A stretch of 42,654 nt of DNA, from assembly GCA_030700065.1 (NCBI GenBank), contig JAUYKH010000015.1, forward strand, positions 1 through 42,654, in the 5' to 3' direction. Shown one piece after another: positions 1-9,292 of this stretch. The stretch comes from a bacterium. Its GTDB lineage: Bacteria; Patescibacteriota; Doudnabacteria; UBA920; 2-01-FULL-46-14. The notes beneath the pieces are model-generated. The model did not search any database and was not told where the DNA came from. It saw only the letters and a program-made list of their open reading frames with translations. The stretch's first letter is position 1. Each line of letters opens with the position of its first letter. Made by a program: the position numbers and the translations under genes.

Positions 1-470
1 CTGGTGCTTTGATAATGCCGCGCCAGCCGCGCCATGTTGCGGGGGTTTTCCGCCGCGATGATTGGCCAATCACATGATTCAAGCTTGGGAAAGGCCGATG
101 TCTCAAGCATTGCGCCGGGATAAAATCCGGCAATCTGATTATCTTGCTGGTCTGTCATGATATATCCAGTTGCCGTCCCCAAACGCTGGGATACTCGAAG
201 ATGCCTCACCCCGATACCCATAGACTGATACGTATTGCGCAAATTTCTCCCGTCCGATCCCACCCAGCCGATAATTTCCGCATCAAGCCCCAGCATCGCC
301 AAATTATAAACAATGTTTCCGGCGGTCCCGCCGACAGAGCGCTTCACTTTATTAACCAAAAAACTCAAACTCAATACGTGGGCCTTTCGCGGATTCATAT
401 GGTCCGAAAATCGGTCGGGATAGTCGAGAATAATATCAAAAGCAATGCTTCCGGAAACCCAGATAGTCAT
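1..470 (-). CDS. PfkB-family carbohydrate/nucleoside kinase, C-terminus cut off by the window edge
   Basis: Reverse-strand reading from ATG at 470: MTIWVSGSIAFDIILDYPDRFSDHM...VNKVKRSVGGTAGNIVYNLAMLGLDAEIIGWVGSDG..., a PfkB N-terminal pattern. Open to base 1. ATGA overlap with the HIT gene. Confidence 0.85.
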   Translation of the reverse strand, partial: MTIWVSGSIAFDIILDYPDRFSDHMNPRKAHVLSLSFLVNKVKRSVGGTAGNIVYNLAMLGLDAEIIGWVGSDGRNLRNTYQSMGIGVRHLRVSQRLGTATGYIMTDQQDNQIAGFYPGAMLETSAFPKLESCDWPIIAAENPRNMARLARHYQST

Positions 471-880
471 TTGATCGCATCCTTGATCTTTTTCGCTGTC
501 GCGCCCATTTCGCCATCGGCGTAGCGGGAGCGACTAGGCCAGGATTTTAGATTGTCATTTTCGTGACGCGGAATGATATGAATGTGCACATGGTCCACCA
601 GTTGTCCGGAGGCGCGGCCATTGTTGATGCCGATATTAAAGCCGTCGGCCTTCATGGCCCCGACCACGGCCGGAGCAACTTTCTTCGCAATCTTAATCAT
701 GCCGGCCAGAACTTCTTCGGGGACATCCAAAACATTTTCATAATGATCGCGCGGAATTACCAGAGTATGCCCGGGGTTTATCGGATTAATATCCAAAAAA
801 GCGATGTATTGGTCGTCCTCGTAAACCCGCTGGGACGGAGTCTCCCATTTTACAATTTTGCAGAATACACAATCACTCAT
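467..880 (-). CDS. HIT family hydrolase (histidine triad)
   Basis: MSDCVFCKIVKWETPSQRVYEDD...GQLVDHVHIHIIPR contains the HxHxH triad; internal start chosen at MSDC. Confidence 0.95.
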   Translation of the reverse strand: MSDCVFCKIVKWETPSQRVYEDDQYIAFLDINPINPGHTLVIPRDHYENVLDVPEEVLAGMIKIAKKVAPAVVGAMKADGFNIGINNGRASGQLVDHVHIHIIPRHENDNLKSWPSRSRYADGEMGATAKKIKDAIK

Positions 881-1379
881 ATTCCGCCCAATCAAAATTA
901 ATCTTCGGGTCATCATATGGTATGACTTTTTCATCCGGCTGTTTCGGATTATACACTTCCGTGGTGTGATAAAAAAGAAGGACTGGCTCGTCTGACAAAA
1001 CTTTATACCCATGCGCCACTCCGGTCGGGATCATCACCAATTTATAATCATCCCTTCCCGCATACAGGGTGTCGGTTCGCCTGAAAGTGGACGAATCGTG
1101 ACGCAAATCGTGCAAAACGATAACTACCTTGCCGGTAGCCACAAACCATAAATCATTCTGCCTTTCGTGAAAGTGAAAACCCTTAATCATGCCTTTATGA
1201 GCCACGCTCATAGTGGACTGGCCAAATTTTGTGAATATCTCATCGTCCTCGCGCAGAATTTCCATCAAATAGCCAGGCGGAACTCCCGGCTGATCCACGT
1301 CAGGAATATCCTGATGAACGGTCAAATTTTTTATCTTAACCCCGTCAATCATCCCAGTAACAACAACTTGACTTGCCAA
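873..1379 (-). CDS. dTDP-4-dehydrorhamnose 3,5-epimerase-like cupin (RmlC family)
   Basis: MIKGFHFHERQNDLWFVATGKVVIVLHDLR...IPTGVAHGYKVLSDEPVLLFYHTTEVYNP. Confidence 0.85.
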   Translation of the reverse strand: MASQVVVTGMIDGVKIKNLTVHQDIPDVDQPGVPPGYLMEILREDDEIFTKFGQSTMSVAHKGMIKGFHFHERQNDLWFVATGKVVIVLHDLRHDSSTFRRTDTLYAGRDDYKLVMIPTGVAHGYKVLSDEPVLLFYHTTEVYNPKQPDEKVIPYDDPKINFDWAEYE

Positions 1380-1503
1380 AATTTAGCAAGCAGAGTCAAC
1401 CTTAAAATTAATACTTGGACCGTTGGAATCATACCACGCCTTAAATTTGTTAACGAAATTTTGCCAGAAGCTTGCTCATGTCAAGTTTTGTTACTGGGTC
1501 ATA

Positions 1504-2580
1504 TCACAAGCTCAATTCCACTTCTCTTTCCTGACCGCCTCTAATAATAGACAAATTCACTTTGGTCCCCGGCTTTTTCCCCAGGATCACGCTTTGGAAA
1601 TCATCATCCAGATCAAGTACTGTCCCATCGACCGCATAGACGAAATCCCCTTCCCGCAGCCCGGCCGACGCGGATTTGATCAATATTCCGTATTCCTTCG
1701 GAAATTTTAGAAGATTTGTCTGCTCTCGCCCCAAAATCTGATAAACCAATTCGATATTCGGCCAGCTGATTTTTTTGTCATCGAGAAAATTATCAAGCGC
1801 CGATTTCAAATCCTCGGAGCGGAGCACTGTGGTATCTTCTCCGATTTTTGTTACCAATCCAACCAATACCCCATCCTTGTTCACCAAAACCGCGCCCAAT
1901 CCTTCGGAAAACCCCCGGTCCAGGGATAGAAATGCATTAGGCTCGCTTTCGTCATAAATCGTTTCAAAACTCGGCAAAGCGAGGGCTCGGCTGGTCGCGC
2001 TGACCTGGATTGCCGAAACATTGGCCGGTCCTTCATTTGTCCAAACCGCCAAAAGTTTCTCTCCCACGTTTACGTCTCGGCTGAAGCCTTGCCTTATCAC
2101 CGACAAACCCCCGGCATCGACCTGAATGAACGCGACCCCGGTGAATTGGTCTAGCGCCAATACCGATGCCCGGTAAGGCTTGCCGTCCGACAAAATGGCG
2201 GTAACCAAAAATCCGGGTCGGATGCCTGTCGCGGGAACTATTATCAAGCCGTCGCTTGCGGCCACGACGCCCGTCGCAACCTGCGACAGGCTGAATCTCG
2301 GAGTGCCGAATTCTCCCTGATGGATAAAAATAGACGCGAGCGAACCCTTGGTCTGGTTCACGACATCAGTGTTGTTTATGCCTTCATTAATTCGTACTTC
2401 TTCCCTTCTTGTGATGACAATCGGGGCCTGCGGCTCAAAAAAAGGAATGTTCCTCAAAATCGAAATGGCTGAAAGATAAGGGAATACGATCCGATTCAAA
2501 AGCGCGTTCCCCAATCCCCCCAGAAGCATTACCAGAAGAATGGCGAGAAAAATTTTTCTATAATTTACAGGGGTTTCCAT
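1504..2580 (-). CDS. HtrA/DegP-like trypsin-fold protein with PDZ domain, N-terminal TM anchor; catalytic motifs degenerate
   Basis: N-terminal TM helix; SDGKPYRASVLALDQFTGVAFIQVD and LGAVLVNKDGVLVGLVTKI align with HtrA architecture; C-terminal PDZ-like GILIKSASAGLREGDFVYAVDGTVL. Confidence 0.75.
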   Translation of the reverse strand: METPVNYRKIFLAILLVMLLGGLGNALLNRIVFPYLSAISILRNIPFFEPQAPIVITRREEVRINEGINNTDVVNQTKGSLASIFIHQGEFGTPRFSLSQVATGVVAASDGLIIVPATGIRPGFLVTAILSDGKPYRASVLALDQFTGVAFIQVDAGGLSVIRQGFSRDVNVGEKLLAVWTNEGPANVSAIQVSATSRALALPSFETIYDESEPNAFLSLDRGFSEGLGAVLVNKDGVLVGLVTKIGEDTTVLRSEDLKSALDNFLDDKKISWPNIELVYQILGREQTNLLKFPKEYGILIKSASAGLREGDFVYAVDGTVLDLDDDFQSVILGKKPGTKVNLSIIRGGQEREVELSL

Positions 2581-3317
2581 GGACTAGAGATGAAGCTTAT
2601 TAATAAAAAAAGCAAAATCAGCCCTGTCTGAAAATATACTTTTTTGGCGGTCAGGCGGCCCGCGAAATACATCCCGCTCAATACATAAATAAGATAAAAA
2701 GCGGAAAAATTGACTACCGCGGCGGTCAAGAAATAAACGGGCATAAACAGAATCGCCCAGGCCGTTTCCACCATAATCAAACTTGCGATCAATGACAGGA
2801 GTATACAATCCAGTCCCGCTCGGCCCATCTTGTAGAACGCCTGAAAGAACATCGGAAAAAACACAATTAAGGTCAGGCTGCTTAGGAGCCACCACGCCGG
2901 AGTAAAAAAGAAATTAACAGACCAGACGGTAAGGAGCGCCATAAAACCCGCCGCCAGTGACACCGTTTCTTCCACAAGCAACGGCGGAACGGTCGGAAAA
3001 TAAATCTGATAAACGTAAAATAAAAAAACCGCGCCCAAGGCCAGGAACAACCTCATTCCCAAAGATGAAAGGGAGGCAACTGTCCCGAAAAAACCCACGA
3101 GGTAGATGGTTGGTAAAATAAGGGGCAGATAATCGGTCTCCGTCCGCGCTGTTTTTCTAATCAGTACGAGGTTGACGAATATAAAAAGAAACGTGACGCC
3201 GGCCCCCGCCCAAATAAATTGATTGAGGTTTTCGTACAAAGGGAGGCTAGCAACAAAAACAATCGCCGCCAAAATTATCCTAATTGATTTGCGCAATTTG
3301 CTTTGATTTTTGGGCAT
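2565..3317 (-). CDS. polytopic membrane protein of unknown function
   Basis: 250 aa, very hydrophobic, several predicted TM segments; overlaps the HtrA-like gene by 16 bp. Confidence 0.65.
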   Translation of the reverse strand: MPKNQSKLRKSIRIILAAIVFVASLPLYENLNQFIWAGAGVTFLFIFVNLVLIRKTARTETDYLPLILPTIYLVGFFGTVASLSSLGMRLFLALGAVFLFYVYQIYFPTVPPLLVEETVSLAAGFMALLTVWSVNFFFTPAWWLLSSLTLIVFFPMFFQAFYKMGRAGLDCILLSLIASLIMVETAWAILFMPVYFLTAAVVNFSAFYLIYVLSGMYFAGRLTAKKVYFQTGLILLFLLISFISSPWKPL

Positions 3318-4164
3318 GATATGAAATAAACAAAATTATGGCGCCGGCGAGCATCATTACCAGGGAGGTAATCTGATCAACACGGAAGGAATTGATAAAG
3401 AAGCTGTCCAGGCGCAGTGATTCGATAAAATACCGGCCGATAGGGTACAAAATAAGATATGTGCCGGCCAGCCTTCCTGCTGACATTGAAATTCCAGTTC
3501 GAACCAGATAAACCAACAAGAAAAAAATGAAGAGGTTCAAGACTGATTCATAAAGAAACGCTGGATGAAACGATTGAGCAAAGAGATATTCAAAAGGACG
3601 AAACTGCGGCTCAATGTATATACCCCAAGGAAGAGTCGTCGGAGCGCCAAATGCCTCCTGGTTGAAAAAATTTCCCCACCGACCGATGCTTTGCGCCAGC
3701 GGCAAACCCAAGGCAAAGACGTCGAGAAAGGGAAGTACCGGCATACGCGAGCGGATGGCATACATAATAATACCTGCCGCTGCGCCGATTATCCCGCCGT
3801 AAATAGACAATCCCCCTTTCCAGACGATTAGAATATCAAGCGGATCATTCTGAAACTCTGCCCAAGAAAAAATCACGTAATAAAGCCTGGCGCCAATAAA
3901 CCCCAAAACCGCGATCCATAGAAGCGCGCCTTCGATATGTTTTTTCTCGATACCAAATCTCGGGGCGTAACGGGAAGCGACAAAAAAACCGACGAGGACG
4001 GCCGCCGCCATCAGCAGACCGTAAAAACGGATGTAGACAGGGCCCGCTTGGAATCCGGGAAGAAGGTCGATTTCGCCGCCAAAAGCGGGAATAACGTAAA
4101 AGACGATAAAGACCGGCAAAAAGATAACCAATGCGGCGATTATCACGATCCGAACGGGATTCAT
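3280..4164 (-). CDS. lgt: prolipoprotein diacylglyceryl transferase
   Basis: Start at MNPVRIVIIAALV; FYGLLMAAAVLVGFFVASRYAPRFGI, GARLYYVIF, GGLSIYGGIIGA, GRWGNFFNQEAFG are Lgt signatures. The longer 532-aa ORF extension is antisense to aspS. Confidence 0.95.
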   Translation of the reverse strand: MNPVRIVIIAALVIFLPVFIVFYVIPAFGGEIDLLPGFQAGPVYIRFYGLLMAAAVLVGFFVASRYAPRFGIEKKHIEGALLWIAVLGFIGARLYYVIFSWAEFQNDPLDILIVWKGGLSIYGGIIGAAAGIIMYAIRSRMPVLPFLDVFALGLPLAQSIGRWGNFFNQEAFGAPTTLPWGIYIEPQFRPFEYLFAQSFHPAFLYESVLNLFIFFLLVYLVRTGISMSAGRLAGTYLILYPIGRYFIESLRLDSFFINSFRVDQITSLVMMLAGAIILFISYHAQKSKQIAQIN

Positions 4165-4187
4165 GGCATAAGCATAGCATAATTTTT

Positions 4188-4217
4188 CTTGGCCAAAAAG
4201 CTGATTTTTGGTATGAT
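4188..4217 (+). promoter_or_regulatory. putative sigma70 promoter of aspS (TTGGCC-N18-TATGAT, extended -10 TGG)
   Basis: -35-like TTGGCC 4188-4193, TATGAT 4212-4217; ATG begins 7 nt after the -10. Confidence 0.55.
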
Positions 4218-4224
4218 TTAAAAC

Positions 4225-5568
4225 ATGGAACGAACATGCGCGATTGATACCGCGAACAAAATTGGACAGGAAGTGACAATCAGCGGGTGGGTCGACGGCA
4301 GGCGCGACCACGGCAAGCTCATCTTTTTGGATATTCGGGATATGACCGGGATTGTCCAGGCGGTCGTGAATCCAAGGGTGTCGGCCGGAGCGCACAAAGC
4401 CGCGGAAGAACTGCGAAACGAGTTTGTTGTCGAGGCCAAGGGCAGAGTCAATCGGCGGCCGGAAAATTTGATCAATCCCAAAATGGCGACAGGAACTGTT
4501 GAAATCGAAATCACTGATCTTGAAATTCTGGCCCGCGCGGAGCCGTTGCCGTTTGAACTGGATACCAATCTGAATATCGACACTTACCTTGATAATCAGC
4601 CACTCACGCTCCGCTCGCGCAAAAACCAGGCGATTTTTCGCCTGCAAGCGGCCATTGCGCAAAGCTTCCGCGATTATTTGAAAGGTATGAAGTTTACCGA
4701 ATTCCAGGCGCCAAAAATTGTCGCGCAGGCGGCCGAAGGGGGCGCGGAAGTTTTTCGGATAAAATATTTTGATCATAATGCCTATCTGGCCCAGAGCCCT
4801 CAACTTTACAAACAAATAATGGTCGGGGTGTTTGAAAGAGTTTTTACCGTTACCAGTGTTTATCGCGCCGAACCCCACTCAACCACAAGACATCTAAACG
4901 AGTATGTTAGCCTCGACATGGAAATGGGCTTTATCAAGGACCACACTGATGTGATGAAAGTGCTGAACGGCTGGATGGCTTATCTCATTGAGCAGCTGCA
5001 AAAAAATAATGCGGCGGATGTGAAACTTCTGGAGATCAAGCTTCCGGCAGTGCCAAAAGAGATTCCTTCTCTCAAACTCAAAGACGCTCAAGAAATTCTG
5101 GAAAAGGAATGTGGGGCGAAAAACGCGATCGGTCAGAGCGACCTTGATCCTGAACACGAAAGGCTGATTTGCAAATACGCTCAAGAAAAACTCAATTCGG
5201 AATTTATTTTTATCACCCACTACCCGACCAAAAAACGGCCGTTCTATACATACCCTGATGAACAGGACCCCGAAACTACCAAAAGTTTTGATTTGCTGTT
5301 CAGAGGCGTCGAAATAACGACCGGCGGGCAGAGAATCAATGATTATAATCAATTGCTGGCCAATATCGACAAATGGGGCTACAAACGCGAAAATTTCTCT
5401 TTCTACCTTGAAGCTTTTAAATACGGCATGCCGCCCGAAGGCGGATGCGCAACGGGCCTCGAACGGCTCACCCAAAAATTGGTGGGCGTGGACAACGTCA
5501 AGCTGGCAACCCTGTTCCCGCGGGATATGAACAGGATAGATTTATCTTTGGGAAAATTAAAATTATGA
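4225..5568 (+). CDS. aspS: aspartyl-tRNA synthetase, short archaeal/non-discriminating type
   Basis: MERTCAIDTANKIGQEVTISGWVDGRRDHGKLIFLDIRD; VYRAEPHSTTRHLNEYVSLDMEMG; 447 aa without the bacterial GAD insertion; C-terminal GLERLTQKLVG. Confidence 0.93.
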   Translation: MERTCAIDTANKIGQEVTISGWVDGRRDHGKLIFLDIRDMTGIVQAVVNPRVSAGAHKAAEELRNEFVVEAKGRVNRRPENLINPKMATGTVEIEITDLEILARAEPLPFELDTNLNIDTYLDNQPLTLRSRKNQAIFRLQAAIAQSFRDYLKGMKFTEFQAPKIVAQAAEGGAEVFRIKYFDHNAYLAQSPQLYKQIMVGVFERVFTVTSVYRAEPHSTTRHLNEYVSLDMEMGFIKDHTDVMKVLNGWMAYLIEQLQKNNAADVKLLEIKLPAVPKEIPSLKLKDAQEILEKECGAKNAIGQSDLDPEHERLICKYAQEKLNSEFIFITHYPTKKRPFYTYPDEQDPETTKSFDLLFRGVEITTGGQRINDYNQLLANIDKWGYKRENFSFYLEAFKYGMPPEGGCATGLERLTQKLVGVDNVKLATLFPRDMNRIDLSLGKLKL

Positions 5569-5577
5569 CATTATTAA

Positions 5578-5662
5578 TGTCATCCCCGACCTAGGTCTTG
5601 GGGATCCATCCAGGCTTGGATTCCCGCCTACGCCTGCCTACCGCAGGCAGGCGGGAATGACA
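5578..5662. repeat. MITE-like palindromic repeat with TGTCATYCCCG terminal inverted repeats
   Basis: Begins TGTCATCCCCG and ends CGGGAATGACA (10/11 complementary); internal GCCTGCCTACCGCAGGCAGGC palindrome. Confidence 0.6.
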
Positions 5663-5673
5663 AAGGAGAACAT

Positions 5674-6129
5674 ATGGATACAAAATTAAAAAAGTTCTTG
5701 GACAGCAACAAAATCAAATACAAAGTAGTCGAGCATAAAAAAGTGTACACTGCGCTAAATGAAGCAGAAACACAACATTTGAATGAAAAGACGGTGGCAA
5801 AGACAGTGCTGATTAAAGCGGACAAGGGCTATGCCCTGGTGATTGTCCCTGCGGCGAAGCATGTTGATTTCAGCAAAGTAAAAAAAACGCTCAAGGCCAA
5901 GAAAGTCAGCATGGCCAAGGAATCGGACATGGCCAAGGTTTTGAAAACTAAAATCGGCTTAGTGCATCCCTTTGGCAATTTGTATAAGCTAGCCGCTCTG
6001 ATTGATAATTCTCTCTTGAAACAGAAAACATTGATCGCAAGTGCCGGAAGCTACACGGAATCCATTGAAATCAAACCAAAAGATTACGAAAAGCTGGTAC
6101 AGTCAACAAAAGGCAGTTTCAGCAAATAA
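5674..6129 (+). CDS. YbaK/EbsC-type aminoacyl-tRNA deacylase
   Basis: MDTKLKKFLDSNKIKYKVVEHKKVYTALNEAE...TVAKTVLIKADKGYALVIVPAAKHVDFSKVKK; RBS AAAGGAG upstream. Confidence 0.88.
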   Translation: MDTKLKKFLDSNKIKYKVVEHKKVYTALNEAETQHLNEKTVAKTVLIKADKGYALVIVPAAKHVDFSKVKKTLKAKKVSMAKESDMAKVLKTKIGLVHPFGNLYKLAALIDNSLLKQKTLIASAGSYTESIEIKPKDYEKLVQSTKGSFSK

Positions 6130-6828
6130 ATGAAGGTCAAGGTCCATCAATTCGAAGGCCCATTGGATCTGCTTTTGCGACTAATCGAAGAGGAAAAACT
6201 GGATATTACCGAGATCTCGCTTGCTTCGGTTACGGAACAATTCCTGCAGTATATGCGTTCTCAAACCAATATCGCGCCCGGGGAACTCGCGGACTGGCTT
6301 GTGATTGCCGCGAAACTTCTGGTTATCAAATCACGAATATTAGTGCCGTCTCTTAAGCTTGACGAAGGGGAGGAACAGGACGCCGTTGGTCTGGCGTGGC
6401 AGCTGTATCAATACAAAAAATATAAAGAGACGGCAAAATATCTTCACTCGCTGGATGCGAAGAGAAGGCAAGGTTGGTCGCGACATCTGACGTTTGTAGA
6501 AAAGATAACCTTTTTCCCGGATCCCAATGCTTCACCAAGCGTTTTGCGGGACGCCATGCGCAGCTTAGCCAAGACTTTGGAGGAAATAATCAGGCTGCCG
6601 GAGAAGGTGCTCGAGGAGGTCGTGACCATCTCGGAAAAAATTGACGCCCTGCAAAAATTGATTTATGAAAAGGTTGAGCTCAAACTCCGCGACCTTCTCA
6701 AATCCGCCAAATCCAAAACTGAAGTGATAGTAACTTTTCTCGCGCTTCTTGAACTCGTCAAACAAAAAATCCTGTCTGTGGAACAAGAAACAATCTTTTC
6801 AGAAATATTTATAAAGAAAAAAACTTGA
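6130..6828 (+). CDS. scpA: segregation and condensation protein A
   Basis: VHQFEGPLDLLLRLIEEEKLDITEISLASVTEQFLQY; followed by scpB. Confidence 0.95.
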   Translation: MKVKVHQFEGPLDLLLRLIEEEKLDITEISLASVTEQFLQYMRSQTNIAPGELADWLVIAAKLLVIKSRILVPSLKLDEGEEQDAVGLAWQLYQYKKYKETAKYLHSLDAKRRQGWSRHLTFVEKITFFPDPNASPSVLRDAMRSLAKTLEEIIRLPEKVLEEVVTISEKIDALQKLIYEKVELKLRDLLKSAKSKTEVIVTFLALLELVKQKILSVEQETIFSEIFIKKKT

Positions 6829-6831
6829 ATA

Positions 6832-7389
6832 ATGACTGATTTAAAAAGCATGATTGAATCAATTCTCCTCGTCGCCGGCCGGCCGGTGTCTTTGAAAGAA
6901 TTGGAAAAGATTACTAGCCAATCAAAGAGCGAAATTCTGCAGTCGATTGAAGAATTAAAATCAGAACACGAAAATTCGGGAATCGTCTTGCTTGAACAAA
7001 ATCAAAGCTATCTCCTCTCCACCAATCCGGCCAATTCTTCGCAAGTGAAAGATTTCCTTAATGCCGAACTTCGGGAAAAACTCACTGACGCGGCGATTGA
7101 AACCCTCGCCATTATTGCCTATAAACAGCCGGCATCGCGCGCCGAGATAGAAGCGATCAGGGGGGTCAATTCGCAATACACGATAAGACTCCTGATGATG
7201 CGGGGGCTCGTTGAAAAAACAACCGGAAGCGATGCGAGGATCAACCTTTACCGAACTACTCATGAATTCATGCAGCACCTGGGAATCAAAGATATGAAAG
7301 AACTGCCCGATTTTGAAACACTGACGGCAAGCGTAAAACCGCCTCAAGGATTTGCGGATGTAACAAAACCAGAACCCGCCACGTCTTAA
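6832..7389 (+). CDS. scpB: segregation and condensation protein B
   Basis: MIESILLVAGRPVSLKELEKI...EKLTDAAIETLAIIAYKQPASRAEIEAIRGV. Confidence 0.95.
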   Translation: MTDLKSMIESILLVAGRPVSLKELEKITSQSKSEILQSIEELKSEHENSGIVLLEQNQSYLLSTNPANSSQVKDFLNAELREKLTDAAIETLAIIAYKQPASRAEIEAIRGVNSQYTIRLLMMRGLVEKTTGSDARINLYRTTHEFMQHLGIKDMKELPDFETLTASVKPPQGFADVTKPEPATS

Positions 7390-7418
7390 TATACGCAGCA
7401 GAGATCGTAAAGATCACA

Positions 7419-7451
7419 AACAGCCCCGACTTAAAAATCGGGGTTGTTGTT
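7419..7451 (+). terminator. intrinsic terminator after scpB
   Basis: AGCCCCGAC TTAAAAA TCGGGGTTGTTGTT hairpin plus T-rich tail. Confidence 0.75.
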
Positions 7452-7454
7452 ATT

Positions 7455-8297
7455 TCATAGCAATGTTGTTGCGCCCAAAGCGCCCGCGTGCTTTAACTTT
7501 GATACTCTCACTGGCGGCAAAAAACGCAATGATGAAAGAGTATGTTTCTTCATTTCCGCCAAGGCGGAGGGTAAAAACAATTTATAGCCACGAGATATTC
7601 CCCCGCCTAAAATGATAAGTTCCGGATCGAAGATATTTACGACATTGGCCATAGCTACACCCAAATAGCGTCCCATCGCCGCGTAAATAGCCTTGGCTTT
7701 TTTATTGCCTGCCTCGGCCGCGCGTTGAATATCGAGAGCGCCGCCCAGTTTGAATTTTTCAAAAAAATGACTGCTGGCCAAACTCTCTACCGTTCCCACG
7801 CTCGCAGGGTAAGCTATAGTCATGTGTCCTAACTCTCCGGCGGATGCGCGGGTTCCATGCAAAAGTTTATTCTCGATCATTATCGCTCCACCAACCCCGG
7901 TGCCGAGAGTAAACGCAACTACATTCTTCTTGCCTCGCGCCGCCCCAAACGCATGCTCCCCGCGCAAAAAACAATTCGCGTCGTTTTCCAACGCGGCGTG
8001 CACCCGGAACTTTTCTCTGATAATTTTTACGAGTTCCATTCCATGCAAAAATTTGATGTTCGGACTGCTCAAAATTATGCCCTCCTTTCGGTCAATCCAG
8101 CCGGCACAGGATAATCCAATGCCGTGAAACTTCTCTCCGTGCGAAACTTTTTCGACGAGACGAAACAAGCCTTTTGCAAATGCCTGTTTGTTTCTCGGGG
8201 TTCTCACCTCCTCGCTTCGCAATACTCTGTTGGCGCGCGCCAAAACTGCCTCAATTTTTGTGCCCCCAATATCCAGCCCGATATAAGCCTTTCTCAT
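7455..8297 (-). CDS. ROK family sugar kinase
   Basis: MRKAYIGLDIGGTKIEAVLA...LENDANCFLRGEHAFGAARGKKNVVAFTLGTGVGGAI; internal start at MRKAY. Confidence 0.9.
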   Translation of the reverse strand: MRKAYIGLDIGGTKIEAVLARANRVLRSEEVRTPRNKQAFAKGLFRLVEKVSHGEKFHGIGLSCAGWIDRKEGIILSSPNIKFLHGMELVKIIREKFRVHAALENDANCFLRGEHAFGAARGKKNVVAFTLGTGVGGAIMIENKLLHGTRASAGELGHMTIAYPASVGTVESLASSHFFEKFKLGGALDIQRAAEAGNKKAKAIYAAMGRYLGVAMANVVNIFDPELIILGGGISRGYKLFLPSALAEMKKHTLSSLRFLPPVRVSKLKHAGALGATTLL

Positions 8298-9292
8298 TGT
8301 TCGCTCATTAATTTTTTTGCCGCCTCCCACATTTCCGGGTGCCCATGCTCCCTTGCCCAATACCACCATTCTACTCCCCAAAAGTAATTTTCTTCAAATC
8401 CAACGCTTTTCGCATACTCAACATTCGCGGCAAAAATTTCAGGATTCATGAGCTCCGTCTGCCGCTCCCAAGGCGTTTCGTGAACGTCGCTTTCAAACCA
8501 CGGCTCGGCCTGCAGTTCCACTCCCCAGACTTTGTCGATCCCGGAAAGCGTCTCAACCATACCCGCCTTGATCCGGTAGACAAACGCAGGAATCGGATAC
8601 TTGATGTATTTTTGTTTGGCGTCATGATACACCTCGCGATACATGGTTGAGCCGAAGATATCTCCCCCAGCCCACGTCGCCGGCAACCACGCGCCTTTCT
8701 CGCCGCTATCGGTAACCAGAATGGGCCGGCTATCCAGTGTTTTGACTACTGATAGTTCTTTTCGAAATACTCCCCATTTTACCACGCCGCAATCGAATCC
8801 GTAGGGAAACAGGGTCTCATTTTCAATCTGCCACGCGGAAATAGAATCATATTCTCTGAAATGTTCAACCGACGCGGAAAGCATCGCCAGAAGCGCTTCG
8901 TCCTTTTCTTCGTCTGACAGACTGTTATACCAGTCAGGATGGTGGCACTCCGGCCACCGCGGCTGTTTGTGTCCCAAAACAAGAACGGTTTTTGCACCCC
9001 TCTTCCCGGCTTCGGCCAAGAGAAAATCAATATCGTCGAATTCGTACTTTCCGCGTTCCGGTTCCAGTATTTCCCAGTAAGCCATTACCCGCAATCGCTC
9101 GGGTTTTAAATCATCGAGAACGTCAAGATACATTTTCTTCCAGTCGAATCCCATGTAGCTGGCCTGCGGAATCGAAAAATTCACGCCCCAAACAATGTTA
9201 TCGGCAGGCTCAAAGCGGAAATAGAAAAAACCCGCGAGCGCGGCCGCGATAATCAGTGTCCATTTTATGAATTTGTAAATGCGCCGAAACAT
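8294..9292 (-). CDS. membrane-anchored clan GH-A TIM-barrel glycoside hydrolase-like protein
   Basis: N-terminal TM; RLRVMAYWEILEPERGKYEFDDIDFLLAEAGKRGAKTVLVLG; candidate acid/base WQIENE and nucleophile GVELQAEPW. ATGA overlap with the ROK gene. Confidence 0.75.
   Translation of the reverse strand: MFRRIYKFIKWTLIIAAALAGFFYFRFEPADNIVWGVNFSIPQASYMGFDWKKMYLDVLDDLKPERLRVMAYWEILEPERGKYEFDDIDFLLAEAGKRGAKTVLVLGHKQPRWPECHHPDWYNSLSDEEKDEALLAMLSASVEHFREYDSISAWQIENETLFPYGFDCGVVKWGVFRKELSVVKTLDSRPILVTDSGEKGAWLPATWAGGDIFGSTMYREVYHDAKQKYIKYPIPAFVYRIKAGMVETLSGIDKVWGVELQAEPWFESDVHETPWERQTELMNPEIFAANVEYAKSVGFEENYFWGVEWWYWAREHGHPEMWEAAKKLMSEQ

Noticed and set aside
4165-4878. N-terminal extension of the 532-aa ORF overlapping lgt
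   Set aside because: It is antisense to the conserved aspS gene and has no protein-like motif; lgt starts at 4164.
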